Shown here: piece by piece, positions 37,401 through 46,714 of the stretch
How positions within the stretch are numbered: the first letter of the stretch is position 1
How the letters are laid out: each line of letters begins with the position of its first letter
From: Legionella spiritensis
Lineage (GTDB): Bacteria; Pseudomonadota; Gammaproteobacteria; Legionellales; Legionellaceae
Direction of reading: 5' to 3'
NCBI RefSeq assembly: GCF_900186965.1
Contig: NZ_LT906457.1
Location: 522,501 to 586,500, forward strand
Length of the DNA stretch: 64,000 bases
The notes under the pieces: generated by a model
The model's database searches: none
Told to the model about the DNA's origin: nothing
What the model saw: the letters and a program-made list of their open reading frames with translations, nothing else
Translations under genes and position numbers: made by a program

Positions 37401-40400
37401 TACCATTCGATTCAGCAAACCACGGGCTCCGAATCAATGGTCAGGTAATGCCTTGCAGTTTATGAGTCGTGAACAGGCTCAAAGTCTCTATGACCATGTC
37501 ATAAAGCCTATGAACAAGAGTCAAAGACCTGCTTTGAAGGATTGCATCAGCCAGTTCTTCTTTTTAAAAAGCGATACCACGTTTACCGAGTCACAACGAG
37601 TTTTCATTTTAAATAGTTTTATTGAAGGGATGGTCGGCAAGGAAGAGGCAAGCGCCATCCGGAAACAAATCCGGGACGTTTTTGGCGATAAACTGTCGTC
37701 GTCTAATATCAACGCGTTAAGCGAGGTGTTTTACGAGAAAGGGCCGCAGGGTTTGTCCGATCTGCTGGATACTTTGAATCAGATTAAAACGATAAAGGGA
37801 GAGAAGTTTTTTGCAAGCTTCAAGACCTGTTTTATTGACCCGTCTCAGAATCTTAATGAATTGACGACTGAAAGCGCGCATGCCGCCATGCAAAAATTGT
37901 TAACCTTGTCATCGGCGCAGACGGCATGGTGGGTATCATTAACGGAGCAACACACCAGTAATCTTTATTATCAACCCGATTCCGATAGTGAGTTCGCCAT
38001 GGTGCAAGCCCCTGGTCAACGTTGGGCGAATCTGGCGGAATTGACGGACGGGTTTCTCTATTTTTGCGGTCAGCTGGAAGAGGTGGGTCCTGGACTGAAC
38101 CTGACGGAATATTGTCCTTTGACCGATGTCGCTGACATGCGAGTGGCTCTGGATCGGTTGTTAACCACGATTTTGCCGAACGCGCATGACGTGGATGAGC
38201 AGTTTTACGAGGGATTAGGGGGACTGTCTCTCGATCCGTTAGGCCCTTTTTACGCATCACGTTATGAAGGGTATAAGCTGGTGACGCCTGATATGATGCT
38301 TGATTTGGGAGACAGTTATAGTAAAGATCCCAAAACCAATCGAGAATATTCCCAAAAAGGCTTTAGTTTTCGCTGCGATAAAATCAATATCGGGGCAAAT
38401 CTTGTCGATATAAGCACCAATACGGAAGAAAAAAGAAAATCCCTGTTCATGCGTTACATCGCGACTTTTAATCATCGTGCTTCTCAGAGTCAATATCTTA
38501 AAGCGTTTGACAAGCTATTAGAGGTAAAAAATACGGATTATGAAGTCAGGAACGATAATCTTCTGCTTCTGGTCGCGGTCTTCGGTACCGGAAAACGAGG
38601 TAAACATTTTACACAAGAGGACATCGATCGTCTGATAGAATGGACCATTCAATCCGATAAGTCGCCGGAGTCAAAAGAGTACCGGGTTGTTGGCAAAATA
38701 CTCGCCAATTGGCGGGGAATTAGAGGATTTCCTATTCGACCCACTATTGCGGAGATAACGGAGATATCCAATGTTGCTCTTGGTTCGAATGACCCAGCGA
38801 GTTTTATAGCAAACATACCAGGGCTTGTTTCCAGATATGGTGATCATGCGGAAGGCTATATTGAAGCGTTGCTTTCACTGGCGAGAAACAAGCAAAATCT
38901 GGGCGCCGACAATTTTCAAAAGATTCTCTTTCAAATAGAAGGGTTAAATGGTCAATTCCGAAAAGTTGAGGAGGCTGAAGCGGAGTTTAAATTTGATCGC
39001 AGGATAAGAGTGGCCGCAGCGAAACTCCTGGCTGTCTGCAGTTCAGAAGGCGTGGATGAGTCTAGTGCGCTGGAGAAGGCCAGAGCATTGTATGCCGAAG
39101 TAGGTAACTGCCTGGAGAAGCATGGGGCGCAAACCACCAGTGATTTACTTGAACTGCTCGGCCACATTGATGTGGAGAAATCGGAGGCTCTGCCTTCGCT
39201 GGATGACCTCATTGGCCTGGTAACAACGATAGCCGCCAATGACAAGCCGGACTATAGCGGCCTTGAACGGACTGTAAGAAGCGCATTGCCTGAAAGCTGC
39301 GCCATACAAATGGAGAAGGTGACCGCCACATCCGTAGAGTCTGCCGGTAATTTACATACGATCATTACCAAGTTTATGGGTGAGATCATGAGTGAATTGG
39401 CTCCTAATAAATCTCTGATTGATGATCGGCTTGGTGAGGGATTTTTTGATAGTCTTGCCACCCCTGAAGGGACAAGAATGTTACTGGGTGGCCTTGAGGA
39501 GATTGCTACATTTTCCGGATTTATTGGTGGTGTGGTTAAGGGAAAAGTTCAGAGTGTGATGCTTAGAGTCTATGACAGTGTGACGAAGGATGGTCTTGAG
39601 CGTATTGGCATAAGGGATGAATCGACCAGGAGTTGGTTAGCCAAAATTATTAACAGCAAGGTTCATCATCCCATTAAAGAAGAATCCGATTTTAATCAAT
39701 TCGCCGGGTTGTATGCGGGCGAACTGAATTCACTTAGTCAATTCCTGGCTAATTTGCAACGCATCAATAAAACCTGGCCTGCCGATTTCAGAAAAGTCCT
39801 GGATGTCCTGGATAAAAAAAGTCCCTGCCTTGACTCTTATCCTTTATCCCTGCTGGCAGATATAACCGGCGCACTGGTGGATAATTTCAATAAAAACGCG
39901 CCGCTTTCCACCGACCTTCTACAGCAATTCCTGGCGTTTGAGGACGTCACTGATGATACTATTGCAGCATTGAAAGGTATTGTTGATGTTGTGTTTGATA
40001 AAGAGCGGGAAGATGTTTTCAACGATTCCGAGAAAAAGCTGCTTTGTGAACTGGCACTGCGCTATTGTCATGATAATGCCGAAACCCCTCGAGCTGCTCC
40101 GGAGTATATAGCGAAATTATTACCATTACGGGAATTGGATGGTGCCTTGTTTACCGCCAGGCTGAAACTTCTTTCCAGCTGTGAACGAGTTGATGACAAC
40201 ACCTTGAGAAACATGGATGATGCTTTTCAGATCATTATCCAACTCAATAATCCTGCGCTGACAGCGACTACTTTTGACTTTTTTACCGAAGACCGGAATC
40301 GGGCGAGCGATTTTATAGCCGTCATGACCACACTTGGCCCGATAGAGGACGTGCCTAAACAATCGTTGGTATTGGCGGTCGCTTTGAAAGCCGCACAAGG

Positions 40401-43400
40401 GATGCCTTATCAAGGGGAACTGTTTCGTGATGTGATAGACAAACTGAACAAGCTTGAACCGAAGGAACTGCTGCAACAACTGGACGCGTTGTATCGCTCT
40501 CCCAGGTCTCCTGGTTTGTCTATTTTGCACGAGTTGCTTTCTGCGGAAGACCGCCTGGATATGGAAGCCCTGCAAACGTTGCAGGCACACTATGACCGTG
40601 ATTACTGGCTTGTTAAAAAAAATCAAGATAGAGATTTTGGTACCGATCATCTCGCCAAATATCTCGATAATCTGCAGGACTTAAATTATGAGCGTCCGCT
40701 TCTGCTTTCGCAACGAGAGGAATTGCAGCGATGGTTTTTATACGTAAACACCATTGGTAACAATCGGGGCGTTCCTACCCTGCCGTGGACAGAAGACGGC
40801 GGCTCATGCAAGCCCTTTAAAGAGATGTCTCATGGGGAAATCCAGGGCTTGCTCAAGTATTACCGTGATCAGTTAAAAGATACGAAACTTTCGCCTGAAC
40901 AACGCCTCAAGGTGCGCCTGGAAACCATTGCCTTGCTGCGGGAAGCGATGTATCGAGGTACGGGTAAATTCCCGAGACCGACGCAAATTCTTTATTTATT
41001 GACGGCCATGCAGAGTGGTCAGGATTTTATCGCCCAGATTCAGACGGGGCAAGGCAAGTCCCTGACCTCCGGTCTTGCTGCAGCCATGATAAATATGGAA
41101 GGCAAAACGGTTGACGTTTGTACAAGCAATCTGTTTCTGGCGGAAGAAGGACTGAACGAAAATCGTGGCTTTTTTGAGTACCTGGGCATGTCTGCCAGGC
41201 TCATTCATGCTACTTCCGGCCGGGAAGAATATGAAGAAGGCGCGATCCATTATTCCAGCATGTCGGAATTGGCACTGCATCGTTCCAAAATGCAGTTACA
41301 AGGTAAAGTGTTCCCGGAAGATTGTGCCTTAATTGCCGATGAAGTGGATTTTTCAACACTGGATGACAGTACCCGCTATCGCTATGCAGCGGCTCTGGAT
41401 CCGGTGACTGATCCCTATAAAAGCCCGTATACATGGATTTACGAAGCACTGGTGCAATTTGCTGATACTCAGAAGGCGCCAAAAAGTGATGAGGCGTTTC
41501 TGGAGCAGGCAAGAATCTGGTTAAGAAATTCAGCCAAAAGCAAGGAAGAGAAAGCACAGCTTAAAGAGCTGGAGAGTCAGCCGGACGTTTACAAAAAACG
41601 GTTGGAAACCTGGCTCGTTGCTGCCGGCAAGACCAGCCAGCTGATTGAGCTTGAGCAAGTACGATTTCGGGTAGTTTCTCTGGAACATAAAAAATATGGT
41701 CAGGTTTCCAAAGCCTGTATTCTAACCGGCGGACGTCCCAACATCCAGGCTGAATTCAGTGATGCGATTCAGCAGTTTTTACATGTGCGCCTGCGTCAGA
41801 AATACCGTAGTGACATTGATAGAGGTACCATGCCTGATTTTCTGGTTGAGCCGGAAAAAACCTATATTACGACGTTAAACAGCAAAATTTTGTTTAATAT
41901 TTATAAACTTCGCATGGGTATGAGCGGCACAGCCGGCTCACGAGAAGAAATTAAAGAGCAGTATGCGAAATATGGGTTTCGATTTGTGGATATACCGTCG
42001 TTTACGGAATCGAAACGTCAGGATTTAAAACCGATTCTGACGAACCCGAAAACCGTGGACGATCCGGAGGCGGAAAGTCGCGATCATATTAACCGCATCG
42101 TTAAGGAAACGCTCCACTATCTGAGGCAGCAAAAAGGAGGAAACGCCGGACCGATATTGATTCATTGTGCGGATAAAGAGCAAGGGGAGAAAATTTATCA
42201 GGCCTTGCAAGACGCTATTAATAAAAATCCTGGGAAATACAACTCCAGATTTCAAGGCGTGGATAATGGCATTCAGCGCTTTTACAGCAGTGAAAAACCT
42301 ACCCCTAAAGCGCGAAATCAGGAAGAACAGGAGATTAAGGAAAAGGCCGGTCAAAATGGCATGATCACCATTTCTACGGTATTTGGTCGGGGAACTGATA
42401 TTAAGCCGGGACACAATAATGGTTTGTATACGATAGATACGTATGTTGATACCGATCCTTATTCTTCCGAAGATCTGGAACGATCCAAGCGACAAAAAAT
42501 TGGCCGTGCCGGACGCGCCGGTCAGGTAGGATTTACCCGCTTGATTGTTCGTCGCAGCGAATTTTCGGATATCTATTCGCCCAGGCAAATGCGAAAAATT
42601 CCGGATACGGTGGACGGTCTTGATAAGGCCATTTCCGAGTTAAACCGCGTGCGCAATGAAAAGCGTGTGGTGGAGCGGGAGTCGCGAGAATCGTTCGATG
42701 ATGTGAAAGATATCGTTTATCAGGAGTTTTTCAAATACATTCAAGTCATTAATGCCAGTGACGAACAGGTACCCAAAAGGGTGATTCGTGATAAATTGAC
42801 AAAACAGTGGAATCTGGTGTTAAGCCGCATTGATAACCGCTGGGAAGAGTTGCAGCATGATCCTGAATTGCAAGGAAACATGGCTCGACAGTTGCGCGAG
42901 ATTGCAACATTCGCATGCGAGCAATGGAATGAGTTTGCTAAAGACGATGGCGTTTTGAGAACCGATTTAACCGGTTGGGCTGATTACAATAAACTGACGG
43001 TGTCAATGCCTGAGATAAAGTCGCTTGATCCGCAGGATGTAATAGATACCATCCAAGCCAGAAAGCCCCTCCTGGAACAATTTTATGTGAAGAGAATACA
43101 GCAATACGGCAAAGTGGATCCCACGGTGTCTGAAGCCGCTGTGTATAGTGATTTTATGGACTCCCCCGATTATCAATTCGGAATAATGAAAGACGCGGTG
43201 AAGCATGCGGGAGCCGAGGCAACCAATGGCTATATCGCCAGGCAGGTCGAATGGTTAAGTACCCCGGCTCATCACCAAAAATTAAGAGGTAAATTTACCA
43301 TAGACCGGAATGCTTCTGATGCTGAACAAGTCGAGCAAATCATGGGGGCGTTACTTTATTTACGATACAAGGCCTACCGGGATGGCAATCCGGTTGGGTA

Positions 43401-44958
43401 TGCGCGCCTAAGCCAGGAATGTCGACGTTTCGAGAAGCAAATGCTATGGAGCGAGGATAAACCATTGATTGATGCCGTCGTTCGGGCGCAACAATCCCAT
43501 TTTAACGTCTTGACCAGTCATCGTGGCGAACATGAAGTGCAAAAAGGAACGTATTTGAATGTTATTATGTCGGAAGGACGACAACTATTGCCTGAACAGA
43601 CCAGTCAATGGAAGAAAGGCAATTTTGCAGCCTGGTGGAGCGGAGATAATGCGCAACAACAAGGTTCTTCCGGCATAAAAGCGCAAGCAGAGGCGTGGTT
43701 AACCGCTTATAAAGACAAATGGTGGACTCGGGGGTGGGTCAGTGGTGATCGCAAACAAGTGGTTGCGACGTTGCTTGAAAATTTACAGAAGAAGGATCAA
43801 AATCCGGAAGATATCTTGCGCACTATTGCCGAGGCACGCCAAGAATTGCTGAAAAATGACAAGACACATTCCCGAACCTTGAAAAGCGGCGTTCAGGGAC
43901 GTTTGTACCAGTATCTGAATGAACTGGAACTTAAAGTTCAGGCGGCGATGGCTCCTGATGAGCTGGATGCCAATACCGATAATGCCTTGGATAATGTCAA
44001 GGTCGTTTTACAGCAAGCCGGTTCCCGGGGTATTGAGAGTAAGGAGTTGTATGATATTCTTGATAACAAAAATGCAACGTTACAAGAGAAATACCAGGCT
44101 TTGTCCGTATTTTTTAACAACGCTTTATTGATGGCTAAACCGAAAGGGGTTCATGACGATAACTGGGAGGCTTTCCAGGACTATTGTCAGCAAACAAAAT
44201 TACAAATGGTACGCTATTTTGCTCAATGTGATAAAAATAGCTCGTTCAATGAACAACGTTCCGCACAGGTATATCAAGCGGCTTCGGCAGCTGCCGCGGC
44301 ACATTTTCAACGCGTGACAGGCAGGGATGTCAAACCGCAGTTGAATCTTCCGGCCAAAAATACATTTACTTATCGGGATAAAAATATCCTCTTCAAAACA
44401 ATGGATCCTGCTTTACTCAATGAAGGGATCAAGTCACCGTTATTCCTGAAAGTTAATCAGGCTGCTACTTATAGAGAGCTGTTGCACTCGTTGGAAAAAG
44501 CCATTGTTGAAAACTCTCCTAATGATACGCAGGTTCAGTTCAAAGCGGTTACTCTTGGTACCAGCAAGCACTATCAGAATAACGAGGGTTTCAAGTTGGT
44601 TGTCGACATGATTATCGACGGTGTTCCTGCGCAAATCGATTACCATATCAATATGATGACAGGGGAGATGTATTGTAATGATGACGGGTTGCAAAAACTT
44701 AATGAGCCGCTTCCTCAGGAACCGGAGCTAAGCGCTTTTAAACTGGATAAAGAATTGGAAGCGATAGTACAACAGTGGAAAGAGCTTAAAAGTGGCAGCC
44801 AGAAGCTTACTACGGAAACGGAAGAAAAAATGAAGTTGATTGAGCAAAGGCTCGAAAAAATCATTCAGCATCATCCGCATCCTTCAACTAAATTCAAGGA
44901 ATTTATTCATGAGATAAAGGACGAGGAAGAAACGGATAATCAACAGAAACTTAAATAG
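34441..44958 (+). CDS. Giant protein: Ulp1/YopJ-like protease signature plus SecA-like ATPase
   Basis: 3505 residues in one uninterrupted frame. Near the N terminus is a clan-CE cysteine protease signature: H273-W274 (GVHWTRM), D293 (TVDYTDE), and Q353 six residues before C359 (EQKDGYTCGYRAL), the spacing seen in SENP/Ulp1 enzymes. Residues about 720-790 are leucine-rich, and 841-873 form a glutamine run then an acidic run. A long helical region follows. Residues about 2150-2700 carry SecA-like motor motifs: TGQGKS (2202-2207), DEVD (2300-2303), GMSGTA (2493-2498), FGRGTDI (2648-2654) and GRAGRAG (2688-2694). The C-terminal 800 residues are helical and end IKDEEETDNQQKLK, compatible with a Dot/Icm signal. 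There is no signal peptide or membrane helix. I infer a translocated effector; the substrates are unknown. Confidence 0.85.
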   Translation: MPMPFFDNPDAEVQVLTLISRMIALHQAVENKVITPEELTSIGRLSTGDLQSKSEDLLSGGLDISTSPNDSLKKLYDILKNVNELAINHAAPLIDGLKRFDSEHGEYLSLLPLAVDNQQTLSVNLNDFATFYNVFVRHMSYKKEAGELGDQYTLNFDILAARTDWLRWQHTRPARISFDPSKASYPGLFEKFLAGKLKKDEWLTDLDIQRELTILGLQNETHIVPFKEDDIGLVLHFEREKHQHDDPKKPYVIPLIVNLGEDGHSRIDSRGVHWTRMLVTVDPVDPPARITVDYTDELFLHERGKKDIESTIRNALKYRTELGGYAKDETLKIYTAFPECEEPTINITGSGEQKDGYTCGYRALRGLLADLLEKGVIEEKESYRKFLDCPDSTALRNFVYRSLLGEQRISNDIKEGIEKIFPARVFEETSSEEHDEFIVKPMLVEGQLLAFSQPVAMKKEGKKGQFNSELLEKLVMQDKKMTALRELTAIKEIASTSEESLELNVQEILDKVAEQESDPALVLQVVFEQTGKNSALTELKLAGTGKIDEQLLHEKIDGLPRHIKLTSDEPGLQQYLAIINARNNLLDSRNINVPEGVDPWDSLFEHMLFTPSVFPSKNRFEWMNQYAKEDTEAVSALGVTGFIKLLQYMAAHEDRFVDTTFPFDEFNMTHRQDEIEPLPVSDLGLLIALRDHVQSEEPFTPFKRFQFTIPDLTAVDNKELVRELGSIMEAMPGLEKLEIEADSLATLSEETVQTLIDTIKEKGYPTILSFSTSKETVHPDLLLKLKELENAGLANQRQKRTSPEVSGRLSHKSGIKESAVLGKIGKAILQTEGLEGLDTEVQIQEQQQQQVQQQIQTALDDEELPEEDEIEEEAFAPYTGDEKLLTRESIGQNGHFITFSANRHPHLKPSQCWDLITGAHADFFKYGIKKMTVSAAEMLLEHLQDVQYGLHPDNLPRGFSLQQDKDGDVVLAYSSFNPAINPNESPLTIRFSKPRAPNQWSGNALQFMSREQAQSLYDHVIKPMNKSQRPALKDCISQFFFLKSDTTFTESQRVFILNSFIEGMVGKEEASAIRKQIRDVFGDKLSSSNINALSEVFYEKGPQGLSDLLDTLNQIKTIKGEKFFASFKTCFIDPSQNLNELTTESAHAAMQKLLTLSSAQTAWWVSLTEQHTSNLYYQPDSDSEFAMVQAPGQRWANLAELTDGFLYFCGQLEEVGPGLNLTEYCPLTDVADMRVALDRLLTTILPNAHDVDEQFYEGLGGLSLDPLGPFYASRYEGYKLVTPDMMLDLGDSYSKDPKTNREYSQKGFSFRCDKINIGANLVDISTNTEEKRKSLFMRYIATFNHRASQSQYLKAFDKLLEVKNTDYEVRNDNLLLLVAVFGTGKRGKHFTQEDIDRLIEWTIQSDKSPESKEYRVVGKILANWRGIRGFPIRPTIAEITEISNVALGSNDPASFIANIPGLVSRYGDHAEGYIEALLSLARNKQNLGADNFQKILFQIEGLNGQFRKVEEAEAEFKFDRRIRVAAAKLLAVCSSEGVDESSALEKARALYAEVGNCLEKHGAQTTSDLLELLGHIDVEKSEALPSLDDLIGLVTTIAANDKPDYSGLERTVRSALPESCAIQMEKVTATSVESAGNLHTIITKFMGEIMSELAPNKSLIDDRLGEGFFDSLATPEGTRMLLGGLEEIATFSGFIGGVVKGKVQSVMLRVYDSVTKDGLERIGIRDESTRSWLAKIINSKVHHPIKEESDFNQFAGLYAGELNSLSQFLANLQRINKTWPADFRKVLDVLDKKSPCLDSYPLSLLADITGALVDNFNKNAPLSTDLLQQFLAFEDVTDDTIAALKGIVDVVFDKEREDVFNDSEKKLLCELALRYCHDNAETPRAAPEYIAKLLPLRELDGALFTARLKLLSSCERVDDNTLRNMDDAFQIIIQLNNPALTATTFDFFTEDRNRASDFIAVMTTLGPIEDVPKQSLVLAVALKAAQGMPYQGELFRDVIDKLNKLEPKELLQQLDALYRSPRSPGLSILHELLSAEDRLDMEALQTLQAHYDRDYWLVKKNQDRDFGTDHLAKYLDNLQDLNYERPLLLSQREELQRWFLYVNTIGNNRGVPTLPWTEDGGSCKPFKEMSHGEIQGLLKYYRDQLKDTKLSPEQRLKVRLETIALLREAMYRGTGKFPRPTQILYLLTAMQSGQDFIAQIQTGQGKSLTSGLAAAMINMEGKTVDVCTSNLFLAEEGLNENRGFFEYLGMSARLIHATSGREEYEEGAIHYSSMSELALHRSKMQLQGKVFPEDCALIADEVDFSTLDDSTRYRYAAALDPVTDPYKSPYTWIYEALVQFADTQKAPKSDEAFLEQARIWLRNSAKSKEEKAQLKELESQPDVYKKRLETWLVAAGKTSQLIELEQVRFRVVSLEHKKYGQVSKACILTGGRPNIQAEFSDAIQQFLHVRLRQKYRSDIDRGTMPDFLVEPEKTYITTLNSKILFNIYKLRMGMSGTAGSREEIKEQYAKYGFRFVDIPSFTESKRQDLKPILTNPKTVDDPEAESRDHINRIVKETLHYLRQQKGGNAGPILIHCADKEQGEKIYQALQDAINKNPGKYNSRFQGVDNGIQRFYSSEKPTPKARNQEEQEIKEKAGQNGMITISTVFGRGTDIKPGHNNGLYTIDTYVDTDPYSSEDLERSKRQKIGRAGRAGQVGFTRLIVRRSEFSDIYSPRQMRKIPDTVDGLDKAISELNRVRNEKRVVERESRESFDDVKDIVYQEFFKYIQVINASDEQVPKRVIRDKLTKQWNLVLSRIDNRWEELQHDPELQGNMARQLREIATFACEQWNEFAKDDGVLRTDLTGWADYNKLTVSMPEIKSLDPQDVIDTIQARKPLLEQFYVKRIQQYGKVDPTVSEAAVYSDFMDSPDYQFGIMKDAVKHAGAEATNGYIARQVEWLSTPAHHQKLRGKFTIDRNASDAEQVEQIMGALLYLRYKAYRDGNPVGYARLSQECRRFEKQMLWSEDKPLIDAVVRAQQSHFNVLTSHRGEHEVQKGTYLNVIMSEGRQLLPEQTSQWKKGNFAAWWSGDNAQQQGSSGIKAQAEAWLTAYKDKWWTRGWVSGDRKQVVATLLENLQKKDQNPEDILRTIAEARQELLKNDKTHSRTLKSGVQGRLYQYLNELELKVQAAMAPDELDANTDNALDNVKVVLQQAGSRGIESKELYDILDNKNATLQEKYQALSVFFNNALLMAKPKGVHDDNWEAFQDYCQQTKLQMVRYFAQCDKNSSFNEQRSAQVYQAASAAAAAHFQRVTGRDVKPQLNLPAKNTFTYRDKNILFKTMDPALLNEGIKSPLFLKVNQAATYRELLHSLEKAIVENSPNDTQVQFKAVTLGTSKHYQNNEGFKLVVDMIIDGVPAQIDYHINMMTGEMYCNDDGLQKLNEPLPQEPELSAFKLDKELEAIVQQWKELKSGSQKLTTETEEKMKLIEQRLEKIIQHHPHPSTKFKEFIHEIKDEEETDNQQKLK

Positions 44959-45024
44959 CACATGATGAGTCGGAATGTTATGGGAATTTTGGGGTAATAG
45001 TTCCAATTTTAAGGTAAATATATT

Positions 45025-45375
45025 ATGAGGAAAAAAATGGGAATGGGTGACATTGATGAACTGAAAGATCAGCAAAATGAATGGGATCAGGTAATTAATA
45101 AAACGGAAAAATTAAAGGAAGAAACGCTTAAAACCATGCTCCGGCTTAGAAAGGAAATTAGCTCTTTGTCTCAGTTAAAAAAGAAATTTCCTGAAAGCCG
45201 TAAAATTGACGATCGTATGATTGAATGCGATAAACTTTTAGAGGACAGTACGGAAATACTCAATGATATAAACAAGAAATTACCCGAATTTCAGAAACAA
45301 AAAGAGGCTCTTGAGCCGTTTATTAAAAAATATAGTGAGTCAACAGAATCACAACCGGACAGCTTAAAACCTTAA
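45025..45375 (+). CDS. Small coiled-coil protein downstream of the giant gene
   Basis: 116 residues, highly charged, with two or three heptad-like helical stretches (INKTEKLKEETLKTMLRLRK; ECDKLLEDSTEILNDINKKL) and no cysteine-based motif or membrane segment. It starts 66 bases after the giant gene on the same strand, so co-transcription is likely. Candidate roles are a chaperone, partner or co-effector; nothing in the sequence proves any of them. The ribosome site is weak (AAGGT nine bases upstream). The stop codon lies in a dyad (CACAACCGG/CCGGTTGTG). Confidence 0.65.
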   Translation: MRKKMGMGDIDELKDQQNEWDQVINKTEKLKEETLKTMLRLRKEISSLSQLKKKFPESRKIDDRMIECDKLLEDSTEILNDINKKLPEFQKQKEALEPFIKKYSESTESQPDSLKP

Positions 45376-45409
45376 GACCGGTTGTGATATACAAATTGTT
45401 CCAAAAATG

Positions 45410-45493
45410 CCTGGATGCCGCGATTTGTTCGCGGCATCCAGGTGTGCGTAGTTCTGAACTTTGAACCACTGGTTCCCGCGAATAAATCGCGGG
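45410..45493. repeat. REP-like palindromes between convergent genes
   Basis: Two hairpins: CCTGGATGCCGCGA/TCGCGGCATCCAGG (45410-45442) and CCCGCGA/TCGCGGG (45475-45493), the latter followed by ATGTAGACGTTTTTTAA. The GATGCCGCG-CGCGGCA core is shared with hairpins at 2269-2289 and 2913-2933. They probably also end transcription of the effector-like genes on either side. Confidence 0.7.
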
Positions 45494-45574
45494 ATGTAGA
45501 CGTTTTTTAAGAATTAAAACCATGCAAAACTAAATGGAAACAGTACTAGCTACGTTAAAAAGTTAACCGATTTT

Positions 45575-46585
45575 TCAAGCGTATTTTATGGTTTTCTGTT
45601 CGGATAGTTGCTCATTCGTTGCATAACAACCACCGATTAATAACGTCGCACCGCTCAGGAGCAGGGCGATACCGGTGGCCAATAACGCAATGCTCAAGGT
45701 GGTGCCTAAAGGAAAAACGGCGGCGACGGCAAGCGCGCCTGCGAGAGCCTGTCCCGCGCCCAGGAATAATCCCGACGTCCCGGTGACTTTTAATGTCGCC
45801 GGCAGACAAGTGGAATGAGAGGATTGTATCGGAGACGATAGCAAGCGGTTTTTTTCACCCGTATGGTTTTTTCTCGTTTGAAAGAGCCTATCCGGATAAT
45901 TGACGGGGGTTGATGGATGTATCGCGTTGCTTTGTGTTTCGTTGTGTTTGTCATCCGAACGGGAAACCACGGGTTGCGGCAACAAAGCCGCCAACTCGTC
46001 GCCAAGAGGTTGGTTTGTTTTTCTTTGGTACACCTGACCTGTGGCCGCCAGAGAGGCTAAATTGGCCAGTCCGTGAAGCCAGCAGGTGCTTGAGCCGGAA
46101 GGCTGCTCGGGGCCGGCTGTAAATGTTATTTTATGATTAGGGATGCTCTTTAAAAACTCATTATGCCGGCGATCCTGGCCGGCGGTTATGCCGTGACCGG
46201 AAGAATTTGTCCTGGAATCGGTCATAACAATACGTGCTATCTCCGTGCCGTCGTTGTTAAGTTCCGCATAAATGGCGTGCCAGTGGGCTCGTTGACCATT
46301 GGAATAACACCGCAAATGAGAGAATCGGGCGTTGGGTATTCCAAAGTGTGACGTGAGTGATTCCGCAAACAGATCGGGTTGGTTCATAATGGAGGCCAAC
46401 TGGGTATCAAAGGAATCGACGCTAAAGAATGTCTCCGGGGAACGGGAGATGGTGGTTGGTTGTAACGCTTTGGTTAATTGCAGGAACAGACCACCAAGAC
46501 AAGCCTGAACACTGGCGTTACCGGGTAGCACATCATCCAGAGCCAGGGGTGTGTCTTGTTTCATCAGTTCCAGTAAGGGATTCAT
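45575..46585 (-). CDS. Predicted clan-CE cysteine protease with two C-terminal membrane helices
   Basis: 336 residues, no assigned family. A Ulp1/YopJ-type arrangement is visible: H101-W102 (RAHWHAIYAEL), D123 (IVMTDSR), and Q161 seven residues before C168 (PEQPSGSSTCWLHGLANL), in the same order as in the giant protein encoded convergently nearby. Residues about 185-265 are a polar, serine/asparagine-rich linker. Two hydrophobic hairpin segments follow (about 271-292 and 295-320), then a short polar tail, so the catalytic domain would face the cytosol of whichever membrane it enters. No signal peptide. I infer a membrane-anchored effector protease, deubiquitinase or acetyltransferase. Confidence 0.6.
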   Translation of the reverse strand: MNPLLELMKQDTPLALDDVLPGNASVQACLGGLFLQLTKALQPTTISRSPETFFSVDSFDTQLASIMNQPDLFAESLTSHFGIPNARFSHLRCYSNGQRAHWHAIYAELNNDGTEIARIVMTDSRTNSSGHGITAGQDRRHNEFLKSIPNHKITFTAGPEQPSGSSTCWLHGLANLASLAATGQVYQRKTNQPLGDELAALLPQPVVSRSDDKHNETQSNAIHPSTPVNYPDRLFQTRKNHTGEKNRLLSSPIQSSHSTCLPATLKVTGTSGLFLGAGQALAGALAVAAVFPLGTTLSIALLATGIALLLSGATLLIGGCYATNEQLSEQKTIKYA

Positions 46586-46714
46586 GGTAATACCCGCAAG
46601 GTAGTACGGTTTTTAACCGATTATTTTCAATCTACCGCATTTACAAGGAACTGCCTATCAATTTTACATTTTTTTTGTGTTTTTTCGCTTCTGGCGAAAC
46701 TTTAAAAACACGCC

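Noticed and set aside
42025-42588. Long antisense frames (up to 187 codons) inside the giant gene
   Set aside because: They are shadows of the SecA-like domain coding sequence; the sense strand carries conserved motifs.
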